Positions 17,850-27,269 of a stretch of DNA of 64,000 bases are shown piece by piece. The notes under the pieces were generated by a model. That model was not told the origin of the DNA, searched no databases, and saw only the letters and a program-made list of their open reading frames with translations. Source of the stretch: 43-108 sp001915545 (GTDB lineage: Bacteria > Bacteroidota > Bacteroidia > Bacteroidales > Bacteroidaceae); the NCBI GenBank assembly GCA_902491215.1, contig CABUGV010000001.1, positions 62,001-126,000 on the forward strand, written 5' to 3'. Positions within the stretch are counted from its first letter, which is position 1, and each line of letters begins with the position of its first letter. The position numbers were made by a program, and so were the translations under genes.

Positions 17850-19193
17850 ATGGAGAATATGAAACTTGACATCAGCAAAGCCGCACAGTTCGTTGCAGCC
17901 GGAGCTGTTGAGGCCTACGAGCCAAAAGTGAAAGCCGCAATCGAAGCTCTCGAAAACGGAACATGCAAAGGCAATGATTTTTTGGGATGGATGCATCTTC
18001 CATCATCAACTACTAAAGAATTCATAGCTGAAGTTAACGAGACAGCTAAGGTTCTCCGCGAGAATTGCGAAGCAATCGTTGTTGCAGGTATCGGAGGAAG
18101 CTACCTCGGTGCACGTGCCGTTATCGAAGCTCTCAGCAACAGCTTCTCATGGCTTATCCCTAACAACGGACCTAGAATTCTGTTTGCAGGAAACAACATC
18201 GGCGAGGATTACCTTTTCGAACTCACAGAGTATCTGAAGGACAAGAAATTCGGTGTCATCAACATATCTAAATCAGGAACTACAACTGAAACTGCCATCA
18301 CATTCAGACTTCTCAAGAAGCAGTGTGAGGATCAGAGAGGCAAGGAAACAGCTAAGAAGGTTATCGTTGCCGTTACTGACGCCAAGAAGGGTGCAGCACG
18401 CACTACTGCCGACAAGGAAGGATACAAAACATTCGTTATTCCTGACAACGTAGGCGGACGTTTCTCTGTACTCACTCCGGTTGGTCTGCTCCCTATCGCA
18501 TGTGCTGGATTCGATATCGAAAAACTCATCGAAGGTGCTCAGGACATGGAGAAGGCTACTGGTGCTGACGTTCCATTCGCAGAAAACCCAGCAGCTATGT
18601 ACGCAGCTTGCAGAAATGCTCTCTATGCAGACGGCAAGAAGATTGAAATACTCGTAAACTTCCAGCCTAAGCTCCACTTCATGAACGAATGGTGGAAGCA
18701 GCTCTACGGAGAATCTGAAGGTAAGGACGGAAAGGGTATCTTCCCTGCAGCTGTTGACTTCACTACAGACCTCCACTCAATGGGTCAGTGGATTCAGGAC
18801 GGTGAGCGCACAATATTCGAAACTGTAATATCTGTAGAAACTCCAAACTGCAAGCTTGAAGTACCTTCTGACGAAGAGAATCTCGACGGTCTGAACTTCC
18901 TCGCAGGAAAGAGAATCGACGAGGTTAACAAGATGGCCGAACTCGGAACTCAGCTCGCACACGTTGACGGCGGCGTTCCAAACATGAGAATCAGCCTTCC
19001 TAAGCTCAACGAGTACTACATCGGTCAGCTCATATACTTCTTCGAGAAGGCTTGCGGTATCAGCGGTGAGGTTCTCGGAGTTAACACTTTCAACCAGCCT
19101 GGAGTTGAGGCATACAAGAAGAACATGTTTGCTCTTCTCAACAAACCGGGATATGAGGAAGAAAGCAAGGCCATTCAGGCTAGATTGAAATAA
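17850..19193 (+). CDS. pgi: Glucose-6-phosphate isomerase
   Basis: Interconverts glucose 6-phosphate and fructose 6-phosphate. The 447-residue length is that of the short bacterial form. Sugar-phosphate binding motifs are clear: GIGGSYLGARA near residue 78, NISKSGTTTETA, DNVGGRFSVLTPVGLLP, and the C-terminal NTFNQPGVEAYKKN with the catalytic Lys. Codon usage is visibly biased to a few codons (GAA/GAG, AAG, CTC), as expected for a highly expressed gene. Third gene of the lysS string. Confidence 0.97.
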   Translation: MENMKLDISKAAQFVAAGAVEAYEPKVKAAIEALENGTCKGNDFLGWMHLPSSTTKEFIAEVNETAKVLRENCEAIVVAGIGGSYLGARAVIEALSNSFSWLIPNNGPRILFAGNNIGEDYLFELTEYLKDKKFGVINISKSGTTTETAITFRLLKKQCEDQRGKETAKKVIVAVTDAKKGAARTTADKEGYKTFVIPDNVGGRFSVLTPVGLLPIACAGFDIEKLIEGAQDMEKATGADVPFAENPAAMYAACRNALYADGKKIEILVNFQPKLHFMNEWWKQLYGESEGKDGKGIFPAAVDFTTDLHSMGQWIQDGERTIFETVISVETPNCKLEVPSDEENLDGLNFLAGKRIDEVNKMAELGTQLAHVDGGVPNMRISLPKLNEYYIGQLIYFFEKACGISGEVLGVNTFNQPGVEAYKKNMFALLNKPGYEEESKAIQARLK

Positions 19194-19228
19194 TGCATTC
19201 GTAAAATCATAGAAATTCAGATGATCCC

Positions 19229-19270
19229 GATCCCGCTGTTGGTATATCCATGTGGGGCGGGATTATCTAT
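19229..19270 (+). terminator. Possible terminator after pgi
   Basis: ATCCCGC (19230-19236) pairs with GCGGGAT (19257-19263), loop 20 nt, followed by a weak T-rich TATCTATTT. It would end the lysS-gpsA-pgi transcript just before the patatin gene. Confidence 0.45.
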
Positions 19271-19292
19271 TTAATAACCAACATCCCCAGCC

Positions 19293-21416
19293 ATGCACGC
19301 CATACGTCACAACGCTCCGCGCGTTTCATTCCATGCATATCTGAAGATTCTTACAACCATCGTACTGGCATTGTGTACTTTCATCAGCGTCTATGCTGAA
19401 AACATGACCCACAATGAAAGCAAACGCAAAAGACCGACAATAGCAGTAGTACTGAGCGGTGGTGGAGCCAAAGGCGCCGCACACGTAGGAGTACTCAAGG
19501 TCATTGAAGAAGCCGGAGTGCCGATAGACATGGTTGTCGGAACAAGTATGGGTGCCATTGTTGGAGGACTGTATTCAGCAGGCTATCCACCTGAATTCAT
19601 GGATAGTCTTTTCAGATCACAGGACTGGGCTTATCTGCTTGGCGACAGCAAGAAACGCAGCGAGGAATCTTTCATCACCAAGGAAAGACAAGACAGTTAC
19701 AATATCAACATCCAGCTCAACGAAGAAGGGCAATCTACGGACTTCAACTCGCTTAATATTATCGGGTTCGTAGAAGGCAAGAACGTTATGAAGATGTTCA
19801 CCAAACTGACAGAGATGTACGGCGACAGTACCGACTTTGACAAACTGCCGGTGAGATTTGCGTGTGTGTCAGAAGATATCGTGAGCGGAAAGGAAATAAT
19901 ATCACGGAGCGGACGCCTGGATTCGGCAATGAGAGCCAGCATGTCCATTCCCGGAGTGTTCAGCCCGCAGAAGAAAGATTCGATGCTTCTTATTGACGGC
20001 GGACTGCTTAACAATTACCCGGTCGACATTGCCAGACAGATGGGTGCAGACATTGTAATCGGAGTAGACCTCAGCGAAGGCAAAAAGGATGCCAAAGGAA
20101 TCAAGAGCATGATGGACATAATGAATCAGCTGATTTCATTGTCCAGCTCTGAAAAATATGCAAGAAACAAAGAAAACACAGACATATACATCAACGTAAA
20201 CGTAAAGGGATATTCTTCGGCAAGTTTCAACAAGGCGGCCATTGACACACTCATAACTCGAGGGACTGAGGCCGCGATGAAGAAAGTTGACGATCTTAAG
20301 GAACTCGGAGAGAAAGTCGGAGGCAATGAAGAATATCTCAAAGACAGAAAAAAGACTTTCGCATATCTGAGAAACGAATTATACAAACGCGAAAACGACA
20401 AGGACGCATACATACCGTTCCCAAATGATGTCATAAGCCTTGGTGCAAACTTCGAAAGCGAAGAAGCGGCGAGCCTGATGATGCAGTGCTATCTGAGATT
20501 GCCGTTCATGAAGATTCCGTCGCAAGCAGGTGTCACGGCAAGGGTTGGAAAAAGGTACATGCTAAAGCTCGACATGATGTCGATGATAATGAAAGGATAC
20601 TATGTGGATTTAAGTTACGAAGTCGGATACAACGATGTCAAGTTCAAGCATAAAGGCGATGCATCTGCCAGCACTACCTTCTCGGACAACAAGGTTGCAC
20701 TGGAAATATCGAAAAGCTGGAAGTTTGCTAAAATCGGATTGGGTGCACGCTTCAACAACTACAATTTCAAAAACACATTGATAAATGATGAAAACGGCAG
20801 TGGATGGTTCACAAGTACTATGGACGGAACCAAGAACTACGGCGATATATTCATCAATGCAAACATCAATACGACAAACAAGAAACTGTTCCCTACGAAG
20901 GGACTGAAAATTGAGGCTGAATCGAACATTTACTTAGGAAATGAAGTAGCAGCAAACGGTATGGGAATTGTATATGGAGGACGTTTCTACGGAACCATGT
21001 ATTGTCCAGTATCGTACAGATTCAATCTGATTCCTTCTTTGTATTTCCGTGCACTCGACAAGAATTCCTACCTGTACGGCATATACAACATAATCGGAGG
21101 ACCTTGGGAAGGACACTATCTGCCGATACACATACCGTTCCACGGAATAGGAAAAATAGAATGGTGCGACAGAACCATCATGATTGCGAAACTAGAGGGA
21201 AGAATGAGGATTGGCGGAAAGCATTACGTTAGCGGAATAATCAACGGAGGTGTCAACGGAAACGGATTCAAAAAGTCGTTTGAGAACAAGCCTCTGCTCG
21301 GTTATGGGGTATCATACTCTTACGATAGCTTCATTGGTCCATTGTCTGTATACATAAGCGGATCTAACCAGTCAGACAAGGTGGGCGTCCTGTTCAGTTT
21401 CGGATATGTATTTTAA
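19293..21416 (+). CDS. Patatin-like phospholipase fused to an outer-membrane beta-barrel
   Basis: A 707-residue exported protein. After a signal peptide (about residues 1-35), residues 48-370 form a patatin (RssA/NTE-like) hydrolase: glycine-rich oxyanion loop SGGGAKGAAHVG, Ser85 in GTSMG, and Asp235 in the DGG dyad motif. Residues from about 385 to the end alternate polar and hydrophobic and end in GVLFSFGYVF with a C-terminal Phe, typical of an outer-membrane barrel. I see no clear POTRA segment. The layout resembles type Vd patatin autotransporters such as PlpD. It is probably co-transcribed with the HAD gene 39 nt downstream. Confidence 0.85.
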   Translation: MHAIRHNAPRVSFHAYLKILTTIVLALCTFISVYAENMTHNESKRKRPTIAVVLSGGGAKGAAHVGVLKVIEEAGVPIDMVVGTSMGAIVGGLYSAGYPPEFMDSLFRSQDWAYLLGDSKKRSEESFITKERQDSYNINIQLNEEGQSTDFNSLNIIGFVEGKNVMKMFTKLTEMYGDSTDFDKLPVRFACVSEDIVSGKEIISRSGRLDSAMRASMSIPGVFSPQKKDSMLLIDGGLLNNYPVDIARQMGADIVIGVDLSEGKKDAKGIKSMMDIMNQLISLSSSEKYARNKENTDIYINVNVKGYSSASFNKAAIDTLITRGTEAAMKKVDDLKELGEKVGGNEEYLKDRKKTFAYLRNELYKRENDKDAYIPFPNDVISLGANFESEEAASLMMQCYLRLPFMKIPSQAGVTARVGKRYMLKLDMMSMIMKGYYVDLSYEVGYNDVKFKHKGDASASTTFSDNKVALEISKSWKFAKIGLGARFNNYNFKNTLINDENGSGWFTSTMDGTKNYGDIFINANINTTNKKLFPTKGLKIEAESNIYLGNEVAANGMGIVYGGRFYGTMYCPVSYRFNLIPSLYFRALDKNSYLYGIYNIIGGPWEGHYLPIHIPFHGIGKIEWCDRTIMIAKLEGRMRIGGKHYVSGIINGGVNGNGFKKSFENKPLLGYGVSYSYDSFIGPLSVYISGSNQSDKVGVLFSFGYVF

Positions 21417-21455
21417 AAGCAAATACGACACAACAATATAAAACTACAAACACAA

Positions 21456-22223
21456 GTGGATAAGAATACGATAATTGAGGCCTTGGATAAGTATATGCGC
21501 AGGAAAGGCCTCAGAAAAATGGAATTGAAGACCGTCATGTTCGACATGGACGGTGTGCTTTTCGACTCGATGAAGAACCATGCACTATGCTGGCATAAGA
21601 CAATGGAACATTTCGGCATGCACATGTCGCAGCAAGAAGCGTATATGCATGAAGGAAGAACGGGAGCAGGTACGATAAACATCGTCAGCCAAAGAGAAAG
21701 GGGTATCGAAGCCACGGAAGAAGAAATCAAGAATATATATGAATACAAAAGCGAGCTGTTCAACAAACAGCCTGAGGCCAAGCCTATGGCCGGCGCACTT
21801 GAACTGCTCAACAAAGTGAAAGGCGACGGAATAATACCGATGGTTGTTACAGGTTCTGGACAAAAGACTCTTCTGGAAAGGCTTCATAGAAACTTCCCGG
21901 GAATATTCTGCAAAGAGCTCATGGTTACGGCATTCGATGTGAAATATGGAAAGCCTAACCCCGAACCTTACCTGATGGGACTTCAGAAGGGCGGAAACTT
22001 GAATATAAGCAACTCTATGGTTGTCGAAAACGCGCCACTGGGTGTCGAAGCCGGAGTTGCTTCAGGATGCTTTACCGTAGCCGTAAATACAGGTCCACTG
22101 CCCGACTCTGTTCTGACAGACAAAGGAGCAGACATTTTATTCCACTCAATGCAGGAACTTTCAGATTCATGGAGTGACCTCTACGAGGTATTTTCGCATG
22201 AACAAATACAGACAGAAGCGTAA
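21456..22223 (+). CDS. HAD-family phosphatase, beta-phosphoglucomutase-like
   Basis: A HAD subfamily IA hydrolase, 255 residues from a GTG start, or 242 from the ATG at 21495. Motif I is FDMDGVLFDS, motif II Thr/Ser is in VVTGSGQ, motif III Lys is in KYGKPNPEPYLMG, and motif IV is VVENAPLGVEAG, where Asn replaces the more usual Asp. The helical cap starts with MKNHALCWHKTMEHFG. The substrate cannot be told from sequence; sugar phosphates are typical. The start is uncertain because both candidates precede motif I by 20-35 residues. Follows the patatin gene and ends at a bidirectional terminator. Confidence 0.8.
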   Translation: MDKNTIIEALDKYMRRKGLRKMELKTVMFDMDGVLFDSMKNHALCWHKTMEHFGMHMSQQEAYMHEGRTGAGTINIVSQRERGIEATEEEIKNIYEYKSELFNKQPEAKPMAGALELLNKVKGDGIIPMVVTGSGQKTLLERLHRNFPGIFCKELMVTAFDVKYGKPNPEPYLMGLQKGGNLNISNSMVVENAPLGVEAGVASGCFTVAVNTGPLPDSVLTDKGADILFHSMQELSDSWSDLYEVFSHEQIQTEA

Positions 22224-22270
22224 AAGAAAGTCGTCAAGGTGTGTGGCGACACAGTAGAACGATATAGAAC

Positions 22271-22328
22271 AAAACAAACAGAGTATGCAGAAGAATAAAA
22301 TTATTCGTGCATACTCTGTTTGTTTTTT
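22271..22328. terminator. Bidirectional terminator between the HAD and HD genes
   Basis: Arms 22271-22289 and 22308-22326 are complementary over 19 nt, extended inward by GAATAA/TTATTC, with A-rich left flank and TTTTTT on the right. It ends the plus-strand HAD transcript and could also act on minus. Confidence 0.75.
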
Positions 22329-22346
22329 GTACTCGCTATGTCATAC

Positions 22347-22398
22347 CATCCATGTTAACAATCAGTTCTTCGAGTATTAAGACAAATGTACATGGATG
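22347..22398. repeat. Inverted repeat in the HAD-HD spacer
   Basis: CATCCATGT (22347-22355) and ACATGGATG (22390-22398) are perfect 9-nt inverted repeats 34 nt apart. No gene is seen in the remaining 22400-22556 region, which is AT-rich and otherwise featureless. Confidence 0.35.
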
Positions 22399-22556
22399 TT
22401 GCTACGGATAAGAAAATATATTAAGAGAGTCATAAAGGAAATATATGCACAAAAAACTTAGCCCGAATTTGCGGTTTCTTTTATGCTCAGAACAGACATA
22501 CATAAAGCATATCAGACGTACATAACATAAAAAAGAAACACACGTCAACCTGTTTT

Positions 22557-23780
22557 TCAATTCAAACGCTGATAGCAGAAATAGAATTTACGTACCTTCT
22601 TTGAAAGGACTGAAATATTCAGCATGTCCGAAGCTTCTGTGATATCACATATTGACGAATCTTTCTGAAGAATCTCAATGTTGTCATCGCTCAGGTTGTA
22701 CATATCCTTACCCAGCTCATTCAAAGAGATGAAATAACGGGCCTCATCGGATGTAATTCCGAATACAGAAGAAATCTCGTCTATCTTCTGCTGTATATAT
22801 TCGTCGGATGGTCTTTCCTCCGAAACTTCTACCTTGAAAATATTTCTGTCTATGAGGTCATGGCTCAATGTAGACAGAATCTTGTCAGGATGATTGCACC
22901 AGACCTTAAGTGCACCCATGATGTCATTGTCATCAAGCTGTACATACATATCAAGGCTTTCACCGGACGAAAAGAATCGCTCGGCATCGACATTATTATA
23001 CAAGAAATAGTGTAAAGCTGGAGAAGCAAACAATTCCACACCTTGCGAAGCGAGGTATTTCGCTCTGTTGAGTGCATTTATAAGCACATGTTCGGCCGCT
23101 ACAGCTGTCTTGTGGAGATAGACCTGCCAATACATCAGACGACGGCTTACAAGGTAGTTTTCGATGGAATATATGCCCTTCTTTTCGATAACCAAAGAAT
23201 CATCATGTACGTTGAGCATCTCTATTATACGGGCAGAGCCGATATTTCCTTCCGTAACCCCTGTATAGAAACTGTCGCGACGGAGATAGTCAAGTCTGTC
23301 CATATCGAGCTGACTGCTTATGAGCTGATGGAGAAACTTCTTCGGATATTCGTCCTTGAAAATCTTTATGGCAAGATTCAGACGTCCGCGGAACTCCTCA
23401 TTCATGCGCTCCATGAGAAGCAAAGAAATCTCTTCATGGTCGACACCTGTTATAAGCGTATTCTCCAGGACGTGGGAAAACGGGCCATGCCCTACATCAT
23501 GAAGAAGAATGGCGGCACGTACAGCCTCAGCCTCGCTTTCAAAGATGAAATTGCCTTTTTCCAAAAGAGTCTGAATGGCCAATGAGGTAAGATGCAGGGC
23601 ACCGATGGAATGCTGAAAACGTGTATGCTGAGCACCAGGATAAACAACATGCGCCAGTCCCAACTGTCTGATTCTGGTCAAACGTTCGAACACAGGGTGC
23701 TTGACTATATCCAGAAGCAGACCTCCGGGTATATTGATAAATCCAAATACTGGATCATTGATTATCTTTGATGCAGACAC
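22557..23780 (-). CDS. HD-domain phosphohydrolase
   Basis: A 407-residue HD-superfamily protein related to dGTPase-like enzymes. The metal site is visible: R-(x)-H in RFQHSIGALHLT, HD in AILLHDVGHGPFSHVLE, and a later Asp in SSQLDMDRLDYLRRDS. These match the family of cytosolic HD phosphohydrolases acting on nucleotides. The substrate is not known. The start is a GTG (23780), as no ATG precedes the conserved NDPVFGFI start of the family. Located 66 nt after pyrF but behind a strong terminator. Confidence 0.85.
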   Translation of the reverse strand: MSASKIINDPVFGFINIPGGLLLDIVKHPVFERLTRIRQLGLAHVVYPGAQHTRFQHSIGALHLTSLAIQTLLEKGNFIFESEAEAVRAAILLHDVGHGPFSHVLENTLITGVDHEEISLLLMERMNEEFRGRLNLAIKIFKDEYPKKFLHQLISSQLDMDRLDYLRRDSFYTGVTEGNIGSARIIEMLNVHDDSLVIEKKGIYSIENYLVSRRLMYWQVYLHKTAVAAEHVLINALNRAKYLASQGVELFASPALHYFLYNNVDAERFFSSGESLDMYVQLDDNDIMGALKVWCNHPDKILSTLSHDLIDRNIFKVEVSEERPSDEYIQQKIDEISSVFGITSDEARYFISLNELGKDMYNLSDDNIEILQKDSSICDITEASDMLNISVLSKKVRKFYFCYQRLN

Positions 23781-23794
23781 GGTATTCTGGTATT

Positions 23795-23833
23795 AAAAAA
23801 ACTCCGTCTGCATACCATTGGACGCAGACGGAG
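23795..23833 (-). terminator. Terminator after pyrF
   Basis: On minus, CTCCGTCTGC (23833-23824) pairs perfectly with GCAGACGGAG (23811-23802), loop 12 nt, followed by TTTTTTT. It separates pyrF from the HD gene. Confidence 0.85.
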
Positions 23834-23846
23834 AACAAATATCGTT

Positions 23847-24671
23847 TTAAAGAATAGCCTTAAGCAAATCAGACATCTGCATCTGAACTTCTTTAGCCTT
23901 CTCACCTGCTACAGAAGCAAAGTCAGCAGTCTTGTCTGCATAAATGATGGCACGGCTGGAGTTGACTATCAATCCGCAAGTGCTGTTCATACCATACTTG
24001 CAAACTTCTTCTAGTGAACCGCCCTGAGCTCCTACTCCAGGAACCAGAAGGAAATGGTCAGGAACAATCTTTCTGATATCTTCGAACATACGTCCCTGAG
24101 TTGCACCTACAACATACATCATGTTGTCTGCATTGCCCCACTCCTGTGACTTGCGGAGAACTTTCTCGAAAAGTCTTTCGCCGTCTTTGTCCTCGGTCAA
24201 CTGGAAATCGTGGCTGCCCTTGTTTGATGTCAAAGCAAGCAAAATAACCCACTTGCCATCATAGCCCAAGAACGGAGAAACGCTGTCCTCGCCCATATAA
24301 GGCGCTACCGTAAGAGCATCAAGATTTAGTTCCTCAAAGAATGTACGTGCATACATGGCAGAAGTATTGCCGATATCGCCTCTCTTGGCATCTGCAATGA
24401 TGAACTGCTCAGGGTAATTGTCATTAAGGTACTTTATTGTCTTTTCGAAAGACATCCAGCCCTTAACACCCATACTCTCGTAAAAAGCAAGATTTGGCTT
24501 ATAAGCTATACAGTACTGAGCAGTAGCATCGATAATGGCTTTATTGAAACTGAATATTGGATCTTCCTCAGTCAAGAGGTGCTCTGGTATCTTCTTTATA
24601 TCAGTATCAAGACCTACGCACAAGAATGAACGCTTTGCCTTGATATTCTCAAACAATTGTTTTCTGTTCAT
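23847..24671 (-). CDS. pyrF: Orotidine 5'-phosphate decarboxylase
   Basis: Final step of UMP synthesis. The 274-residue length and the motif ADAKRGDIGNTSAMYA (catalytic Lys with the DxxKxxD-type network) identify the longer type 2 PyrF. The C-terminal phosphate-binding block is GVGAQGGSLEEV. Third gene of purM-prfA-pyrF on minus; 56 nt after prfA. Confidence 0.96.
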   Translation of the reverse strand: MNRKQLFENIKAKRSFLCVGLDTDIKKIPEHLLTEEDPIFSFNKAIIDATAQYCIAYKPNLAFYESMGVKGWMSFEKTIKYLNDNYPEQFIIADAKRGDIGNTSAMYARTFFEELNLDALTVAPYMGEDSVSPFLGYDGKWVILLALTSNKGSHDFQLTEDKDGERLFEKVLRKSQEWGNADNMMYVVGATQGRMFEDIRKIVPDHFLLVPGVGAQGGSLEEVCKYGMNSTCGLIVNSSRAIIYADKTADFASVAGEKAKEVQMQMSDLLKAIL

Positions 24672-24727
24672 TTTATAAATGCTGTTAAATGATTACTATT
24701 CTATTATTTAAATACACAATGTAAATT

Positions 24728-25840
24728 CTAAAGTTCTGCTTCTTTGAGTCTTTCTGCATTTTCTGCCACAATGAGATGGTCGATGCAATCTTGAATATCG
24801 CCGTCCATAAAAGCAGCCAGATTATATATTGTGTAGTTGATTCTATGATCCGTTATACGTCCCTGAGGGTAATTGTACGTTCTAATCTTTGCAGATCTGT
24901 CACCTGTAGAAACAAGGGTTTTACGTCTTGAAGCGATGTCATCGACATACTTCTGATGCTCTTTGTCGTAAATGAAGGTACGCAATCGTGCCAATGCACG
25001 CTCTTTGTTTTTAGGCTGGTCGCGCGTCTCGGTACATTCAATAAGAATCTCTTCGACAACTCCGGTGTTAGGATTTTTCCAATTATATCGAAGTCTAACG
25101 CCAGACTCAACCTTATTGACATTCTGACCTCCGGCACCGCTTGAACGGAATGTATCCCAACGTATTTCACCTTCGTTGATTACCACATCAAAGGCTTCGG
25201 CTTCAGGAAGTACTGCAACTGTAGCAGCTGAAGTATGTACACGCCCCTGCGTCTCGGTAACAGGAACTCGCTGAACACGGTGTACACCACTTTCATACTT
25301 CAATGTACCGTATACATCAGTACCTGTAACGGAGCATACAATTTCCTTGAAACCGCCAGATGCACCTTCACTGGCACTCGAAACTTCAAGTTTCCAGCCT
25401 TTCTTCTCGGCATATTTAGAGTACATTCTGAAGAGGTCTCCTGCAAACAATGCAGCTTCGTCACCTCCGGTACCGCCTCGAATTTCCAATATTGCATTCT
25501 TACAGTCTTCTGGGTCTTTAGGTATAAGCATCAGCTTGATTTCCTCTTCCAAAGACGGAATTCTGGCCTCGCATCGAGAAACTTCCTCGCGTGCCATCTC
25601 TTTCATCTCTGGATCGCTTTCTGTAAGAAGGATATTCTTACCCTCTTCAAGGTTTCCAAGAAGGTCGGCATACTCCTTTCTAGCCTTCATAAGGTCTTCG
25701 AGTTCCTTATATTCACGAGTAAGACGTACAAATCTCTGCTGATCAGCAATCACATTCGGGTCTGTAATGAGTGTCGAAACTTCCTCGAAACGAGATCTGA
25801 GATCATCAAGCTTATCCAGCAAACTATTTTTTCCTGACAT
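24728..25840 (-). CDS. prfA: Peptide chain release factor 1
   Basis: Recognises UAA and UAG and triggers release of the finished chain. The protein is 370 residues. The PxT tripeptide of RF1 is present (VPVTETQGRVHTSAATV), which separates it from RF2, and the GGQ motif is in SGAGGQNVNKVESGVRL. An N-terminal coiled coil occupies residues 1-105. It starts 15 nt after the purM-like gene, so the two are surely co-transcribed. Confidence 0.97.
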   Translation of the reverse strand: MSGKNSLLDKLDDLRSRFEEVSTLITDPNVIADQQRFVRLTREYKELEDLMKARKEYADLLGNLEEGKNILLTESDPEMKEMAREEVSRCEARIPSLEEEIKLMLIPKDPEDCKNAILEIRGGTGGDEAALFAGDLFRMYSKYAEKKGWKLEVSSASEGASGGFKEIVCSVTGTDVYGTLKYESGVHRVQRVPVTETQGRVHTSAATVAVLPEAEAFDVVINEGEIRWDTFRSSGAGGQNVNKVESGVRLRYNWKNPNTGVVEEILIECTETRDQPKNKERALARLRTFIYDKEHQKYVDDIASRRKTLVSTGDRSAKIRTYNYPQGRITDHRINYTIYNLAAFMDGDIQDCIDHLIVAENAERLKEAEL

Positions 25841-25855
25841 CTAAAACTTGATTTA

Positions 25856-27025
25856 TCAATAATTAAATTCACCGAACTCGCTCTTGATGGTAAGACTCTT
25901 CTTGCCTTCTTCGATGTGTCCGACAATCTGCGCATCAATATTGAAAGACTTGCTTATGCTGATAACCTGCTCTGCATCTTCTGGGCTAACGTAGATTTCC
26001 ATTCTATGACCCATATTGAAGACCTTGTACATCTCGCTCCAGTCAGTATTGCTTTCTTTAGCAATGAGCTTAAACAATGGAGGTACAGGGAACATGTTGT
26101 CTTTAACAACTTTGCAATTATCGCCGACAAAGTGAAGGACTTTAGTCTGAGCTCCACCGGTACAATGTACCATACCATGGATTTTAGGTCTCATCTCATC
26201 GAGCATACGCTTGATTACTGGTGCGTAGGTACGAGTTGGAGAAAGCACGAGCTTACCCGCATTTATAGGTGAACCTTCCACTTCGTCATTAAGATGGCAA
26301 GTACCACTGTAAACGAGCTCTTCAGGAACAGCCTTATCGAAACTCTCAGGATATTTTTCTGCAAGATATTTTGCAAAAACATCGTGGCGTGCGCTGGTCA
26401 AACCGTTGCTTCCCATTCCTCCGTTGTACTCAGTTTCATAAGTAGCCTGACCGCAACTGCTCAAACCTACTATGACATCTCCCGGACGGATATTGGCATT
26501 GTTGATAACATCGCTGCGCTTCATACGGCAAGTAACAGTTGAATCGACGATTATTGTACGAACCAGATCACCAACATCAGCAGTCTCACCTCCAGTTGCG
26601 TAAATACCGATTCCCATCTTACGCATGTCGGCCAAAAGTTCATCAGTACCGTTGATAATGGCTGAAATAACTTCGCCTGGAACAAGCATCTTGTTGCGTC
26701 CTATTGTGCTGGACACAAGAATATTGCCAACAGCTCCGACACAGAGAAGGTCGTCTGTATTCATTATAAGAGCATCCTGTGCAATACCTTTCCAGACAGA
26801 AAGATCACCTGTTTCTTTCCAATACACGTATGCCAGACTAGATTTTGTGCCGGCACCGTCTGCATGCATAATATTGCAGTACTCAGGATCACCACCGAGA
26901 ATATCCGGAATTATCTTACAGAACGCCTGTGGGAAAATACCTTTATCAATGTTTTTAATAGCATTGTGAACGTCCTCCTTCGCAGCGCTTACGCCACGCA
27001 TCATGTATCTTTGCTTACTATCCAC
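25856..27025 (-). CDS. PurM-like protein (phosphoribosylformylglycinamidine cyclo-ligase family)
   Basis: A 389-residue AIR-synthase-fold protein. The N-terminal half carries the ATP/Mg segment HADGAGTKSSLAY and DALIMNTDDLLCVGA; the middle has ATGGETADVGDLVRTI and the glycine-rich GDVIVGLSSCG. These match PurM, which forms AIR in purine synthesis, but the motif GTDGVGTK of canonical PurM is changed to HADGAGTK, so this may be a Bacteroidetes-specific branch. No other purine gene is nearby. GTG at 27025 is used because it keeps the family N-terminus (QRYMMRGVSAAKED); ATG at 27004 is the alternative. Confidence 0.8.
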   Translation of the reverse strand: MDSKQRYMMRGVSAAKEDVHNAIKNIDKGIFPQAFCKIIPDILGGDPEYCNIMHADGAGTKSSLAYVYWKETGDLSVWKGIAQDALIMNTDDLLCVGAVGNILVSSTIGRNKMLVPGEVISAIINGTDELLADMRKMGIGIYATGGETADVGDLVRTIIVDSTVTCRMKRSDVINNANIRPGDVIVGLSSCGQATYETEYNGGMGSNGLTSARHDVFAKYLAEKYPESFDKAVPEELVYSGTCHLNDEVEGSPINAGKLVLSPTRTYAPVIKRMLDEMRPKIHGMVHCTGGAQTKVLHFVGDNCKVVKDNMFPVPPLFKLIAKESNTDWSEMYKVFNMGHRMEIYVSPEDAEQVISISKSFNIDAQIVGHIEEGKKSLTIKSEFGEFNY

Positions 27026-27158
27026 GGTAAATATATTTTAAAAATACGTATAATTCAAAGATTAATTAATAAGTCTAAGCATGCCTCATAAAAAAATGCA
27101 GATACTTCAAAAAATACATTTTTCTACCTGCCACCAAAGCGTATGCACACTTTTTATG

Positions 27159-27166
27159 CAAATTTA
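27159..27166 (-). promoter_or_regulatory. -7 box of the purM-prfA-pyrF promoter
   Basis: On minus it reads TAAATTTG, a full TAnnTTTG match, 134 nt before the purM-like start. A TTTC (27189-27186) sits 19 nt upstream as an imperfect -33 box. Confidence 0.5.
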
Positions 27167-27192
27167 GGCTTTCTGCATGTAACTTGAAAATA

Positions 27193-27228
27193 TAAAACAA
27201 AAAAGTTTGTACACGCTTGTGTACAAAC
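27193..27228 (-). terminator. Terminator after the DUF486 gene
   Basis: On minus, GTTTGTACAC (27228-27219) pairs perfectly with GTGTACAAAC (27214-27205) over a 4-nt loop, followed by a T run (TTTTTTGTTTTAT). Confidence 0.85.
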
Positions 27229-27269
27229 CTTCATATAACTCTGTTACAGGCATAACTGTAAAAATATGC

